Translations under genes and position numbers: made by a program | Notes under the pieces: generated by a model | Databases searched by the model: none | What the model saw: the letters and a program-made list of their open reading frames with translations, nothing else | Told to the model about the DNA's origin: nothing | Assembly (NCBI RefSeq): GCF_900116235.1 | Contig: NZ_FPAA01000009.1 | Coordinates: 108,990-172,989, forward strand | Reading direction: 5' to 3' | DNA from: Marininema halotolerans | Lineage (GTDB): Bacteria; Bacillota; Bacilli; Thermoactinomycetales; DSM-45169 | DNA: 64,000 nucleotides | In this document: positions 1 through 8,527 of the stretch, in pieces | How the letters are laid out: each line of letters begins with the position of its first letter | Position numbering within the stretch: the first letter of the stretch is position 1

Positions 1-91
1 CACGTAAGGTGGTCAGTTTGTTGCGCCGGATTTGCAGGAGCTCGTTTAGCTCTTCTTCCTGCAAAGGGGCTTGTTCTTCTTCTCGACTCAC
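1..91 (-). CDS. lysS: Lysine--tRNA ligase, N-terminal fragment (runs off the window)
   Basis: The first 30 codons of a minus-strand gene are visible; the rest lies beyond base 1. The start is a GTG at 89-91 with a GGAAAGGTG ribosome binding site about ten bases upstream. The peptide begins with an acidic stretch followed by LNELLQIRRNKL, which matches the extreme N-terminus of class II lysyl-tRNA synthetases. The position after dusB is the B. subtilis order (yacF-lysS). The product would charge tRNA-Lys in the cytoplasm. Identification rests on this short fragment plus synteny, so it is probable rather than certain. Confidence 0.75.
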   Translation of the reverse strand, partial: MSREEEQAPLQEEELNELLQIRRNKLTTLR

Positions 92-182
92 GTCGGATTC
101 ACACCTTTCCAAATTGCAATACGCCCGATTCACGCGTCATCATTCGTTATGGGCAAAAATGAAGGACATTAGACCGATGAAA

Positions 183-201
183 GCCGTCGGAGCCCGACGG
201 C
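183..201 (-). repeat. Perfect hairpin in the lysS leader
   Basis: GCCGTCGG and CCGACGGC form an 8-bp perfect stem with a 3-base loop. No T tract follows on either strand, so this is not a standard terminator. It would sit in the 5' leader of lysS if the promoter at 213-240 is used. Confidence 0.5.
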
Positions 202-212
202 AAGATGATACT

Positions 213-240
213 ACTATACTACACTTTGAACCGATGGCAA
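213..240 (-). promoter_or_regulatory. Possible sigma-A promoter for lysS
   Basis: On the minus strand TTGCCA (235-240) and TATAGT (213-218) are separated by 16 bp. It lies between dusB and lysS and would give a leader of about 115 nt. The match is good but not perfect, and lysS could also be read through from dusB. Confidence 0.4.
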
Positions 241-251
241 ACGCCTTAACC

Positions 252-1250
252 TTAGGCGGGTACTTCCTTTTGTTGCTCTTCCAAGCGATCGACAAAGTCA
301 CTTAATACCGTTGCCATGCCGTCCCGTGTGACTTGTTCATTCACCTGATCCTTGATCCGAGCACTGCCACGCATTCCCCGTAGATACCATGCAGCGTGTT
401 TCCGCATTTCCCGCACCGCTACATCTTCCCCGCGCAGGGCAATCAAGCGATCCATGTGTAGGATGGCAATATCGATTTTTTCCCGTGGATTCGGCTCGGG
501 TGCCAGCTCCCCAGTCGTCAAGTAATGAATCGTGCGATACAGCATCCAGGGATTCCCCAGTGCCGCCCGTCCGATCATCACGCCATCACAGCCCGTTGTA
601 TCAAGCATCCGCCGGGCATCTTCTGGGGTTTGAATATCGCCGTTACCAATCACGGGGATATCCACCGCTTCCTTCACTTGCCGGATAATGTCCCAATCGG
701 CTTTTCCGGTGTACATCTGTACCCGGGTACGACCATGGAGGGAAACAGCTTGCCCCCCTGCCCGCTGAATCCGCTGGGCATTTTCCACGGCGTAGATATG
801 TTCTTCATCCCAGCCCATCCGCATTTTTACGGTGACCGGTTTCTCTACGACATCAACAACCGCTGAAACCATCTCTTCAATCTTGTCTGGATTGAGCAGC
901 CAACGGGCTCCAGCATCACATTTAGTGATTTTCGGTACGGGACACCCCATGTTGATATCAATAATATCTGCGTTGGTATGTTGATCAACGACTCGGGCCG
1001 CCTCCACCAAGGAATCCTTATCCCCACCAAAGATTTGGAGGGAAAGGGGTTTTTCCCGCTCATCCACATAGAGCATCTGCTTCGTCCGTTCATTTCCATG
1101 GATGATCGCCTTATCGCTTACCATCTCCGCACAAACAAGGCCCGTGCCAAATTCCTTAGCAATGAGGCGGAAGGCGGGGTTACATACTCCTGCCATCGGG
1201 GCGAGCACCACATTGTTTTTTGTTTCCACGGATCCAATTTTTAATTTCAT
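252..1250 (-). CDS. dusB: tRNA-dihydrouridine synthase (DusB family)
   Basis: The 332-residue product is an FMN-dependent enzyme that reduces specific uridines in tRNA to dihydrouridine. The N-terminal TIM barrel carries LAPMAGV near residue 16 and the catalytic-cysteine motif NMGCPVPK (Cys103). A phosphate-binding segment VIGNGDI lies near residue 200. Length and motifs are typical of DusB/YacF. The ATG start has AAGGAGG nine bases upstream. It follows folK by about 30 bp in the same direction, the usual end of the Bacillus folate operon. Confidence 0.96.
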   Translation of the reverse strand: MKLKIGSVETKNNVVLAPMAGVCNPAFRLIAKEFGTGLVCAEMVSDKAIIHGNERTKQMLYVDEREKPLSLQIFGGDKDSLVEAARVVDQHTNADIIDINMGCPVPKITKCDAGARWLLNPDKIEEMVSAVVDVVEKPVTVKMRMGWDEEHIYAVENAQRIQRAGGQAVSLHGRTRVQMYTGKADWDIIRQVKEAVDIPVIGNGDIQTPEDARRMLDTTGCDGVMIGRAALGNPWMLYRTIHYLTTGELAPEPNPREKIDIAILHMDRLIALRGEDVAVREMRKHAAWYLRGMRGSARIKDQVNEQVTRDGMATVLSDFVDRLEEQQKEVPA

Positions 1251-1281
1251 CCCTCTACACCTCCTTTTTTAATCCATCCCT

Positions 1282-1833
1282 TTACATCCGATGATGCTCG
1301 GAAATCGTATCCAGGGACGCTTGAGGTTGGGGCTGCCAAGGCAACGTCCCCAAACATCGAATGTCCTCACCCGAAATCGTTTCTTCCATCCACTCGGTCA
1401 CACTTTTTCTGGTGCCAGGAATGATTCTCTTTGGTACAAGGTCCGCCAGGGGAACCAAGACAAAGGAGCGATGGGTCATGCGTGGGTGGGGAACCAAAAG
1501 TCCCTCTTCTTCTATCTTTTCATCTCCATAAAGTAATAAATCCAGATCCATCGTTCGAGGACCCCAGCGTACCTCCCGCACACGATGAAGGTCTCTTTCA
1601 ATCGCCAAGAGATCATCGAGTAACGCTTGCGGTGAACGGGTGGTTTCAAGGGCCGCACATAGATTCAGAAAATCTGGCTGATCGCGTAACCCCCAGGGCT
1701 CGGTTTCATAGACCTGGGAAATCGCCGTTACCTGGATACCTGCATGTTGGTCCAACCGTTCCAAGGCTTCCACCAGATTGGCTATGCGATCACCCAGATT
1801 GGTTCCAAGACCAATGTACACGGTATGGGTCAT
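1282..1833 (-). CDS. folK: 2-amino-4-hydroxy-6-hydroxymethyldihydropteridine pyrophosphokinase (HPPK)
   Basis: HPPK transfers pyrophosphate from ATP to hydroxymethyl-dihydropterin, the step before dihydropteroate synthesis. The 183-residue protein has the family signature RWGPRTMDLDL (about residues 89-99), whose aspartates bind the two magnesium ions. GLGTNLGDR sits at the N-terminus. Its ATG overlaps the folB stop codon by four bases (ATGA), so the two are translationally coupled. It is slightly longer at the C-terminus than the usual 160-170 residues. Confidence 0.96.
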   Translation of the reverse strand: MTHTVYIGLGTNLGDRIANLVEALERLDQHAGIQVTAISQVYETEPWGLRDQPDFLNLCAALETTRSPQALLDDLLAIERDLHRVREVRWGPRTMDLDLLLYGDEKIEEEGLLVPHPRMTHRSFVLVPLADLVPKRIIPGTRKSVTEWMEETISGEDIRCLGTLPWQPQPQASLDTISEHHRM

Positions 1834-2189
1834 GATCGTTTCCTACGAATCTCGACACCGACGGATTCATAGTGCCCGGGAATGGGAGGATCTGGCTTGG
1901 TCACACGCACCATCACCTCATGCAAAGGAAAGTCGGTCAGGAGACGATCAGCAATTCTCTCTGCTAAGGTTTCCACTAAAGCAAAGGTATGGTCCTCAAC
2001 GATCCCCTTCACCGCTTCATAAACCGAGGCATAATTGACTGTGCGATCAAGGTCATCCGTATCCGCCGCCGGTTTGAGATCCATCATGAGCTCAAGATCG
2101 ACAAGAAAGCGCTGACCGAGGCGATTCTCTTCTGAAAAGGCCCCATGGTATGCATAGAAAGCCATCTTATTAAAAAAGATCCGATCCAT
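1830..2189 (-). CDS. folB: Dihydroneopterin aldolase
   Basis: FolB cleaves 7,8-dihydroneopterin to hydroxymethyl-dihydropterin and glycolaldehyde in folate synthesis. The open frame extends to a GTG at 2207. I place the start at the ATG at 2187-2189 because AAAGGAG lies eight bases upstream, giving 119 residues, the family norm. The substrate-anchoring glutamate is in HGAFSEENRLGQ (near residue 21) and the catalytic lysine in VTKPDPP (near residue 100). It lies between folP and folK in one operon. Confidence 0.95.
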   Translation of the reverse strand: MDRIFFNKMAFYAYHGAFSEENRLGQRFLVDLELMMDLKPAADTDDLDRTVNYASVYEAVKGIVEDHTFALVETLAERIADRLLTDFPLHEVMVRVTKPDPPIPGHYESVGVEIRRKRS

Positions 2190-2203
2190 TTCCCTCACTC
2201 CTT

Positions 2204-3061
2204 TCACACCACCGCGCGTACCATCGCATCTGTCATACGGGCTACCCGTACCATCTCTTTGACATCATGAACCCGTATCAGTTGGCAACCCTTTGCAATA
2301 CCAAGGGCTACGGTTGCCCCGGTTCCCTCTACCCGTTGATGAACAGGAAGATTTAGCGTATTCCCCACCATGGATTTTCGTGACGTACCCAGTAGCACAG
2401 GATACCCAAGGGCAACAATTTGCTCGAGATGCCTCATGACAACCAGGTTTTCTTGATGGGACTTAGCGAATCCAATCCCTGGATCCAGAATGATGTTCTC
2501 ATCGGCTACACCTGCATTGCGAGCGAGGGCAACGCTCTCCAACAGTTCTTGACATACCTCGTTCATCAACTGGCGATACCCTGTCTTTACTCGATTATGC
2601 ATTAAAATCACAGGCACATTGAACTTGGCAACGACAGAGGCCATCACGGGGTCTTTCTTCATTCCCCATACATCATTGATGATGTGCGCCCCTGCCTTTA
2701 CTGCTTGGCGTGCTGTCTCTGCTTTATAGGTGTCAATCGAGATGGGACAATCGATTTCTTGTGCAAGGCGTTCGATGACGGGCAAGACACGATCCAATTC
2801 CTCTTCCATCGGTACCACCTGATGTCCCGGTCGTGTGGATTCCCCGCCAACGTCAATGATATCAGCCCCTGCTTCGATCATCGCCTGGGCATGAGCCACT
2901 GCACCGTCCAGTCGATTATACTTTCCTCCATCCGAGAAGGAATCCGGAGTCAAGTTGAGGATTCCCATCACGACGGTTCGTTCATGAATGGGCAGTCGAT
3001 AAGGGCCCACTTGAAAAGGGGCCCTTCGAAATTGTGATTGTGATTCCATCGATCGGTACAT
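2204..3061 (-). CDS. folP: Dihydropteroate synthase
   Basis: DHPS condenses hydroxymethyl-dihydropterin pyrophosphate with para-aminobenzoate and is the sulfonamide target. The 285-residue TIM barrel has all the diagnostic loops: GILNLTPDSFSDGG (from about residue 33), DVGGESTRPG (about 72), SIDTYKAE, INDVWG, ILDPGIGFAKS and LLGTSRKS. The start ATG has AAGGAG ten bases upstream. It directly follows pabA; in B. subtilis the pabC gene separates the two, and here it is missing. Confidence 0.97.
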   Translation of the reverse strand: MYRSMESQSQFRRAPFQVGPYRLPIHERTVVMGILNLTPDSFSDGGKYNRLDGAVAHAQAMIEAGADIIDVGGESTRPGHQVVPMEEELDRVLPVIERLAQEIDCPISIDTYKAETARQAVKAGAHIINDVWGMKKDPVMASVVAKFNVPVILMHNRVKTGYRQLMNEVCQELLESVALARNAGVADENIILDPGIGFAKSHQENLVVMRHLEQIVALGYPVLLGTSRKSMVGNTLNLPVHQRVEGTGATVALGIAKGCQLIRVHDVKEMVRVARMTDAMVRAVV

Positions 3062-3141
3062 CGATCCTTCTCCTTCATGGCGATTCCTTTCACTTCAAAA
3101 AGAATGCCTTCCATCTGCAATTCTGCGTCCATCCTTCTTTC

Positions 3142-3726
3142 TTAACGAAGCACAACCGGACGAACGGTCTCCATAAAGTTGGCCAACATCCGCTTGCCCT
3201 CTTCCGTTAAGATCGATTCTGGATGAAACTGCACACCCTCGAGGGGGTAATGGCGATGACGGATCGCCATGACCTCTCCTTCCGCCGTCTCAGCACTCAC
3301 CTCAAATTCAGGGGGAATGCTTTTCCGATCCACGATGAGCGAGTGGTATCGATTGGCGCGAAATGGAGAGGAAAGCCCTCTAAAAAGAGTCTTCCCATCG
3401 TGATATACCGGCGAAGTTTTGCCATGCATCAGTCGTTCAGCCCGCACAACAGAACCGCCAAAAGCTTGGGCAATCGTTTGGTGCCCCAAGCAGACCCCTA
3501 ATATTGGGATCTTCCCAGAGAGATGCTGAACTACGTCCAAACTGATCCCCGCTTCGTCTGGATTGCCTGGACCTGGGGAAATCAGGATCGCATCCGGGGA
3601 GCGTGCCTCAATTTCCTCTAAGGAGATACGGTCGTTGCGATGCACCTCCATCTTCTCACCCAGCTCACCCAAATATTGCACTAAGTTATACGTAAATGAA
3701 TCGTAGTTGTCGATGACTAAAATCAT
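3142..3726 (-). CDS. pabA: Glutamine amidotransferase subunit of aminodeoxychorismate/anthranilate synthase
   Basis: This 194-residue class I amidotransferase releases ammonia from glutamine for a chorismate-using partner. The catalytic triad is visible: Cys79 in GVCLGHQ, and His168 and Glu170 in FHPES. The oxyanion motif SPGPGNP lies near residue 50. In Bacillus one PabA/TrpG subunit serves both p-aminobenzoate and tryptophan synthesis, and the folate-operon location argues for PabA. The synthase partner (pabB) and the lyase (pabC) normally beside it are not in this window. AGGAG lies eight bases before the ATG. Confidence 0.94.
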   Translation of the reverse strand: MILVIDNYDSFTYNLVQYLGELGEKMEVHRNDRISLEEIEARSPDAILISPGPGNPDEAGISLDVVQHLSGKIPILGVCLGHQTIAQAFGGSVVRAERLMHGKTSPVYHDGKTLFRGLSSPFRANRYHSLIVDRKSIPPEFEVSAETAEGEVMAIRHRHYPLEGVQFHPESILTEEGKRMLANFMETVRPVVLR

Positions 3727-4151
3727 TTTTCTCGTCTCCTCTCATCTATTCTCGTCTCTGCTCTACTACAACGAGCCTTCTTACTGACTATGAACCATGC
3801 AATCTCACCTTCATATAGAAGGGGATATCCTTCCCAATAGTTTACACCAAAATCGAACCTGAAAAAAGAGTCCCCTGCTGGATAATCACTTCCAATCAGG
3901 TTTGTTGATCATCTTATTTTTGGAAAAAGGAAGGAGGTGCCTGGGAGCAAAAAAGCGTTGCCATCAATCAATCCTGGTAAGGGAGTGCTGGGTCATCAAA
4001 CCGCCCGACTTTAAGGAGTAAATTTTGTATTGGTTCAGACCCCTTCCTGGGTAAGTGATCCTATCACTTTGTATGCTCACAACATAAGATAAGATACCTG
4101 TCTCATGGAATGTAGCAAGAAAAATGATTTTCCCAGCAAAGGAGTCGTCAA
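3727..4151. other. Intergenic region between divergent pabA and the ATP-grasp gene
   Basis: About 425 bp with no open frame longer than a few dozen codons. I looked for a remnant of pabB, which normally sits here, and found none. A purine-rich AGGAGG (3930s) and a second AAGGAG (4010s) occur on the plus strand without a convincing start codon. A promoter for pabA should lie in 3780-3870, but I could not single one out. Confidence 0.5.
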
Positions 4152-4916
4152 ATGGTTCAAGTCGGTTATAAGTGGGAACTGCATAAAAGGCTCATGCGCG
4201 ATAAACTATTGGCTTCTACCTTGCCCGAAACCTATCTATGGAGCCCCAAAGTCATGTGGAGCATGTTCCAACGCTATCCATCTGTCATATTAAAACCCTC
4301 GGGAGGTACGGGTGGCTACGCAGTCTTTCATATCCTTCGTAAATCTCCCCACCAATACGAACTGCGCTACGGGAAAGAAAAGAAAGTGGCCAATGGAAAA
4401 GTCGCTTTGGAACGTTTACTCCAACGTTTCATCCCTATCGGAGGGACGAAGTATCTGATTCAGAATCGAATTCCTTTAGTCAGTGTGAATCATTCACCGA
4501 TTGATATTCGATTTATGGTTCAGAGAAGACAGGTAAATAGCCCTTGGGTGATTACCGGTCACCTTGCGAAAATCGCAGGGAAGGGATACTTCATCACCAA
4601 TATGGAACGAAGTCGCGGCGCCGTGATTCCTACACAGCAGGCGATTTCCTTAGCGAAGTTTGATCGTCCTGTGTCGGTGCCACAGCTTATGAAAAGTATG
4701 AGTCAAATTAGTCTCCGTGCTTCTAAAATGGTTGGCCGTTCGCCAGTATGTAAAGCAATCGGCATGGATTTAGCCCTAGATCGGCGCGGAAAGATCTGGA
4801 TTATAGAAGCCAACCCACAACCCATCGCAAGTCCTGCGATCAATTTCTTTAAGCATTTAAAAGATAAGAGCATGTATCAACGGATGATTCAATTTGGTTA
4901 CAACCCCAACAAATAA
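4152..4916 (+). CDS. YheC/YheD-family ATP-grasp protein
   Basis: The 254-residue product matches the short form of the YheC/YheD spore-coat-associated ATP-grasp family. Visible features are VILKPSGGTGGYAV (about residues 45-58, nucleotide-binding lysine and glycine loop), the central IDIRFMVQR, AKIAGKGYFITN, and the metal-binding end GMDLALDRRGKIWIIEANPQP. The last motif holds the Asp/Glu/Asn ligands near the C-terminus. Such enzymes ligate an amine to an ATP-activated carboxylate; the substrate is unknown. The ATG has AAAGGAG seven bases upstream. It lies on the opposite strand to its neighbours and ends at a shared terminator, so it looks like an insertion in the pab locus. Confidence 0.85.
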   Translation: MVQVGYKWELHKRLMRDKLLASTLPETYLWSPKVMWSMFQRYPSVILKPSGGTGGYAVFHILRKSPHQYELRYGKEKKVANGKVALERLLQRFIPIGGTKYLIQNRIPLVSVNHSPIDIRFMVQRRQVNSPWVITGHLAKIAGKGYFITNMERSRGAVIPTQQAISLAKFDRPVSVPQLMKSMSQISLRASKMVGRSPVCKAIGMDLALDRRGKIWIIEANPQPIASPAINFFKHLKDKSMYQRMIQFGYNPNK

Positions 4917-4931
4917 TCACTCGTCGATTAA

Positions 4932-4958
4932 AAAAGAGAGCCCCTTAGGCTCTCTTTT
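4932..4958. terminator. Bidirectional intrinsic terminator
   Basis: AAAAGAGAGCC and GGCTCTCTTTT pair around a 5-base loop, with A and T tracts on both sides. It sits between the convergent ATP-grasp gene and cysK and can serve both. Confidence 0.85.
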
Positions 4959-4962
4959 CCGT

Positions 4963-5892
4963 TTATTCTTCTCCAAATTGATAAAGTTCAGTGGTTAGAT
5001 AACGTTCCCCATTGGATGGGATCACCGCAACCACCCGTTTACCGGCACCAAGCCGTCGAGCCACTTTCATCGCAGCAGCGATCGCCGCACCTGAAGAGAT
5101 GCCTCCTAAAATTCCCTCTTCCTTCGCCAAACGACGGGCCCAAGTAAAGGCTTCTTCGTTATCAATGGTTAACACTTCATCATAAATGTTGGTATCTAAG
5201 ATATCCGGTGCAAAACCCGCCCCGATTCCCTGAATTTTATGGGGTCCGGGTTGTCCGCCAGAGAGAACCGGTGATGCACTCGGTTCTACAGCAATCACTT
5301 CCACCCCAGGGATTTTTTCCTTTAGCACTTTACCGGCACCTGTGATCGTACCCCCGGTACCAATGCCCGATACAAAGGCGTCAATCTTCCCGTCCATCTG
5401 CCGAACCAACTCAGGACCCGTTGTTACCTCATGAATTTTCACGTTATCCGCGTTTTTAAATTGTTGAGGCATAAAATAATCCGGGTTCTCTGCTTGGATT
5501 TCCTCGGCCTTGGCAATGGCCCCTTTCATTCCCTCAGGCCCTGGCGTCAACACCAGCTCGGCTCCATAGGCACGTAAGAGATTGCGACGTTCCAGACTCA
5601 TCGTCTCAGGCATGACCAACAAGGCACGGTATCCCTTTGCGGCAGCCACCATCGCGAGGCCAATCCCCGTATTCCCACTTGTGGGTTCAATAATGGTAGA
5701 ACCGGGTTTTAAATCCCCACGTTTTTCTGCCTCTGTAATCATGCTATAGGCAATCCGGTCCTTCACACTACTACCTGGGTTAAAGTATTCCAGCTTCAGA
5801 TAGACATCTGCATCCGCTTTCCCTACGATCCGATTTAGTTTAACGATGGGGGTTTCCCCGATCAATTGTAGGATATTATCGGCTACACGCAT
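4963..5892 (-). CDS. cysK: O-acetylserine sulfhydrylase (cysteine synthase A)
   Basis: CysK makes cysteine from O-acetylserine and sulfide using PLP. The PLP lysine is Lys44 in NPGSSVKDR, followed by the substrate loop PTSGNTG (near 70) and the phosphate-binding GTGGT. The C-terminal YLTTELY is typical. The open frame extends 27 codons further, to 5973, but GAGGAGG stands seven bases before the ATG at 5890-5892. The extension would also run across the promoter at 5945-5973. The chosen start gives the standard 309 residues. Confidence 0.97.
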   Translation of the reverse strand: MRVADNILQLIGETPIVKLNRIVGKADADVYLKLEYFNPGSSVKDRIAYSMITEAEKRGDLKPGSTIIEPTSGNTGIGLAMVAAAKGYRALLVMPETMSLERRNLLRAYGAELVLTPGPEGMKGAIAKAEEIQAENPDYFMPQQFKNADNVKIHEVTTGPELVRQMDGKIDAFVSGIGTGGTITGAGKVLKEKIPGVEVIAVEPSASPVLSGGQPGPHKIQGIGAGFAPDILDTNIYDEVLTIDNEEAFTWARRLAKEEGILGGISSGAAIAAAMKVARRLGAGKRVVAVIPSNGERYLTTELYQFGEE

Positions 5893-5911
5893 GAAAAATC
5901 CTCCTCTATAA

Positions 5912-5937
5912 ATAACCAAGTAGTTCGGTCGGTATAT
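5912..5937 (-). promoter_or_regulatory. Possible operator overlapping the cysK transcription start
   Basis: An imperfect inverted repeat, ATAACC (5912-5917) facing GGTATAT (5931-5937), lies right over and downstream of the predicted start. That is where a repressor of the CymR/Rrf2 type controls cysK in other Firmicutes. The resemblance to known CymR sites is loose. Confidence 0.35.
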
Positions 5938-5944
5938 ATGGTTT

Positions 5945-5973
5945 ATTGTATCCAGTAAGACCCCAATTGTCAA
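5945..5973 (-). promoter_or_regulatory. Sigma-A promoter of cysK
   Basis: On the minus strand TTGACA (5968-5973) and TACAAT (5945-5950) are exactly 17 bp apart, a near-perfect vegetative promoter. Transcription would start near 5938 and give a leader of about 46 nt. Confidence 0.8.
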
Positions 5974-6131
5974 TCAATGCAACTTGTTCCGCGCCTTTTC
6001 CTACCTGATCGCTTGGGATTATTTTCAGGGTCGATCCCATCCTGATTATTCATCAGAGGCAGCCGATAATCATCTTTACAAAATGACAGGGAGGAAGTTA
6101 GGCTCATCCAACACCCTAACGATGGCGGTGA

Positions 6132-7016
6132 TTACTCCACTTCCACTTCTCGCTTTAACTTTTCTAATTCCTCTTTTGAGAAGGTATACGCTTCATTGCA
6201 AAAGTGACAAATCACTTCCGCCTGACCTTGCTCCTCAATAAGGTTCGTCAATTCTTGCGCGCCAAGGGTCTTTAACGTTGCTTCGATACGATCCTGGGAG
6301 CATTGACATTGAAAGGCGATTTCCTGACGATGGTGCATGGACCACTCATCACCCAAAATGCGATATAAAATCTCTTCGGCTCTAGCACCGGCCTGCATCT
6401 GTTGAGTCACCGAGGGCATCCCTTGAATTCGCTTTTCCAACTCGTTGATTAACGCATCATCTGCTCCAGGCATCATTTGCAGGATAAAACCACCTGCCTG
6501 GAGGATCGATGCATCCCGATCAACCAGTACACCTACACCCACCGCGGAGGGAATTTGTTCGGATACCGTAAGATAATACGTAAAGTCATCCCCCAACTCC
6601 CCAGACACCAGGTGAACACTTCCACGATAAGGATCCTTTAATCCCAGATCCTGAATGATGTTTAAGCTACCTTGTCCAACCCCTCCAGCAACATCCAGTT
6701 TGCCCACGCTGTTTAACGGGAGATCGACAGCAGGATTATCTACATATCCCCGGACATGTCCTTGTGCATCCGCATCGACTACGATCTGACCAAGAGGACC
6801 ATCCCCTGTCACCTGGATCGTCAATCGATCCGTTGGGTTTTTCATCATCATCGCCATCATTGCCCCAGCCGTGGCTGTTCGACCCAGTGCAGCACTCGCT
6901 ACTGGCCACGTCTGATGTCGCCGTTGCAACTCGCTAACCAACTCGGTCGTTACCGCTGCAAAAGCACGTACTTGTCCATCAAATGCTGTACCACGAATCA
7001 CATAATCGTTACTCAT
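6132..7016 (-). CDS. hslO: Redox-regulated chaperone Hsp33
   Basis: Hsp33 is a holdase switched on when oxidation releases its zinc and unfolds the linker. The 294-residue protein has the expected C-terminal zinc site, Cys237-X-Cys239 and Cys270-X-X-Cys273, after the N-terminal domain that holds the dimer and substrate surface. Length is normal. It sits between coaX and cysK, the same order as in B. subtilis. Confidence 0.96.
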   Translation of the reverse strand: MSNDYVIRGTAFDGQVRAFAAVTTELVSELQRRHQTWPVASAALGRTATAGAMMAMMMKNPTDRLTIQVTGDGPLGQIVVDADAQGHVRGYVDNPAVDLPLNSVGKLDVAGGVGQGSLNIIQDLGLKDPYRGSVHLVSGELGDDFTYYLTVSEQIPSAVGVGVLVDRDASILQAGGFILQMMPGADDALINELEKRIQGMPSVTQQMQAGARAEEILYRILGDEWSMHHRQEIAFQCQCSQDRIEATLKTLGAQELTNLIEEQGQAEVICHFCNEAYTFSKEELEKLKREVEVE

Positions 7017-7253
7017 AACCTACCCTACCTTCTTTGTTATAAACCTCTACTTATCATCCATTCCCTTTGAAAAATACTTCCCCATACACCAACGAATTGA
7101 TTCTACACTCAACAAAATCAATTTCATTTCGAAAAGCCATTGAAGGACCGCCGTTTGGCACCAAATGGATCGTTCTTATGATCTCCATCGTGTTTGCAAT
7201 TGTGCAAGAGGGGTACATTTTCTTTCAAAGGCAATCGTTTTTACTTAGAAAGA

Positions 7254-8024
7254 TCAGGAGTAACTCCCGGAATTTCGCTGATAAATCAGATTGAGTCCTT
7301 CTAATGTCAAGAAAGGAGCCACTTCATCAATCATCTTTGTATCTTCACAAATCAACTCAGCCAACCCACCGGTTGCCACGACCGTCGGGCGTTCTGTCAG
7401 TTGCCCTTTCATCCGACTAACAATGCCATCGACTGCACCGACATAACCAAAATAAACACCCGCCTGAATCGCTTTAACCGTGTTTCGCCCCACAACACTG
7501 TCAGGACGAACAATCTCGACCCGAGTTAATTGGGATGCATGTTGATAGAGCGCTTCGGTAGAAACTTGTATGCCAGGGGTAATCGCTCCCCCGATATAGC
7601 GACTTTTTTCATCGATCAAGCAAAACGTAGTTGCGGTACCAAAGTCAACGACAATCGTAGGTGCTCCAAATCGTTCAATCGCAGCAACCGAATTGACGAT
7701 CCGATCCGTTCCTACTTCGCGTGGTGTTTCATATTGAATGTTAAGTCCGGTCTTCACTCCAGGCCCCACAATCAGCGGTGCACGATGAAAGTATTTGTGG
7801 ATCAAGGTCTTCAACACATAAGTAAGAGGGGGCACGACAGAACAAATGGCGACACCCTTTATTCCATGAAAATCCACACCCACATGGGCAAATAAACTTT
7901 TCAAGCGCATGCCATATTCATCTTCTGTCGCACGACGGTCCGTATGAATCCGCCAGTGATGCAACAATTCAGCACCTTGGTACAAACCTAAAACAATATG
8001 GGTATTCCCAACATCCATTACCAT
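7254..8024 (-). CDS. coaX: Type III pantothenate kinase
   Basis: CoaX phosphorylates pantothenate, the first step of coenzyme A synthesis, and needs a monovalent cation. The phosphate-binding loop DVGNTHIVLG starts at residue 4. GTDR (105-108) and DFGTATT (127-133) complete the ASKHA-type active site. The open frame runs 32 codons further upstream, but the ATG at 8022-8024 puts the conserved MVMDVGNT at the N-terminus. It also has GGTGGAG ten bases before it and gives the usual length of 256 residues. Confidence 0.94.
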   Translation of the reverse strand: MVMDVGNTHIVLGLYQGAELLHHWRIHTDRRATEDEYGMRLKSLFAHVGVDFHGIKGVAICSVVPPLTYVLKTLIHKYFHRAPLIVGPGVKTGLNIQYETPREVGTDRIVNSVAAIERFGAPTIVVDFGTATTFCLIDEKSRYIGGAITPGIQVSTEALYQHASQLTRVEIVRPDSVVGRNTVKAIQAGVYFGYVGAVDGIVSRMKGQLTERPTVVATGGLAELICEDTKMIDEVAPFLTLEGLNLIYQRNSGSYS

Positions 8025-8446
8025 CAACACGACGCTCCACCTGCTTTTCCAAAAAAAGTCCAACTTCATCATAGCAATGCCCAGAAGGGAATTCAAATTG
8101 CTCAAATCACGCGAAATCATGCGGAATTCACTAGGAATTTCGACTTTAATTCCATTAGAAAACAGACTAGAATTTTACATATTAACTCCTTTATTATTAC
8201 ATAATAACCCAATTAATAAGCGGGTTATTCCTGACTCCATTACATGGATTTCTATACCAACCAACGAACAATCCAATGCAACCTATTGGAACCCATCACG
8301 TTAAACCCTTGGTAATACAGTATTTACACTGAAAAACACCGATGAAAGGGTTTACAATCGCGATTCTTTCAGACTTTTCACGATACCTGTTAAACCCAAT
8401 AAAAAGCGATTAATAGTTATTTTTTTAATTTAATTATCTCAAAATT
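8025..8446. other. AT-rich divergent intergenic region with several inverted repeats
   Basis: No gene is supported here. AATAACCC (8203-8210) faces GGGTTATT (8222-8229), and CCAAT/ATTGG forms a small hairpin near 8270-8290. The motif TTAAACCC occurs near 8299 and again near 8392, with its complement AAGGGTTTA between them near 8346. These could be regulator sites for the divergent protease gene or for coaX. Confidence 0.45.
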
Positions 8447-8475
8447 GTTGAAAAATAAAATAAACAATTTACAAT
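8447..8475 (+). promoter_or_regulatory. Probable promoter of the subtilase gene
   Basis: GTTGAA (8447-8452) and TACAAT (8470-8475) are 17 bp apart and lie about 50 bp before the start codon in very AT-rich DNA. The -35 is imperfect, so an activator or alternative control is possible. Confidence 0.5.
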
Positions 8476-8527
8476 AAGAAACTATCAACCACTTTAACGT
8501 GGTACAACAACAACAAGGAGTGATTTG

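Noticed and set aside
3000..3123. Short minus-strand frame between pabA and folP that could be a mini-ORF
   Set aside because: It overlaps the folP start in another frame, lacks a clear ribosome binding site, and does not match the missing pabC.
7067..7294. 75-codon plus-strand frame between hslO and coaX
   Set aside because: It overlaps the end of coaX, starts at a TTG without a ribosome binding site and resembles nothing.
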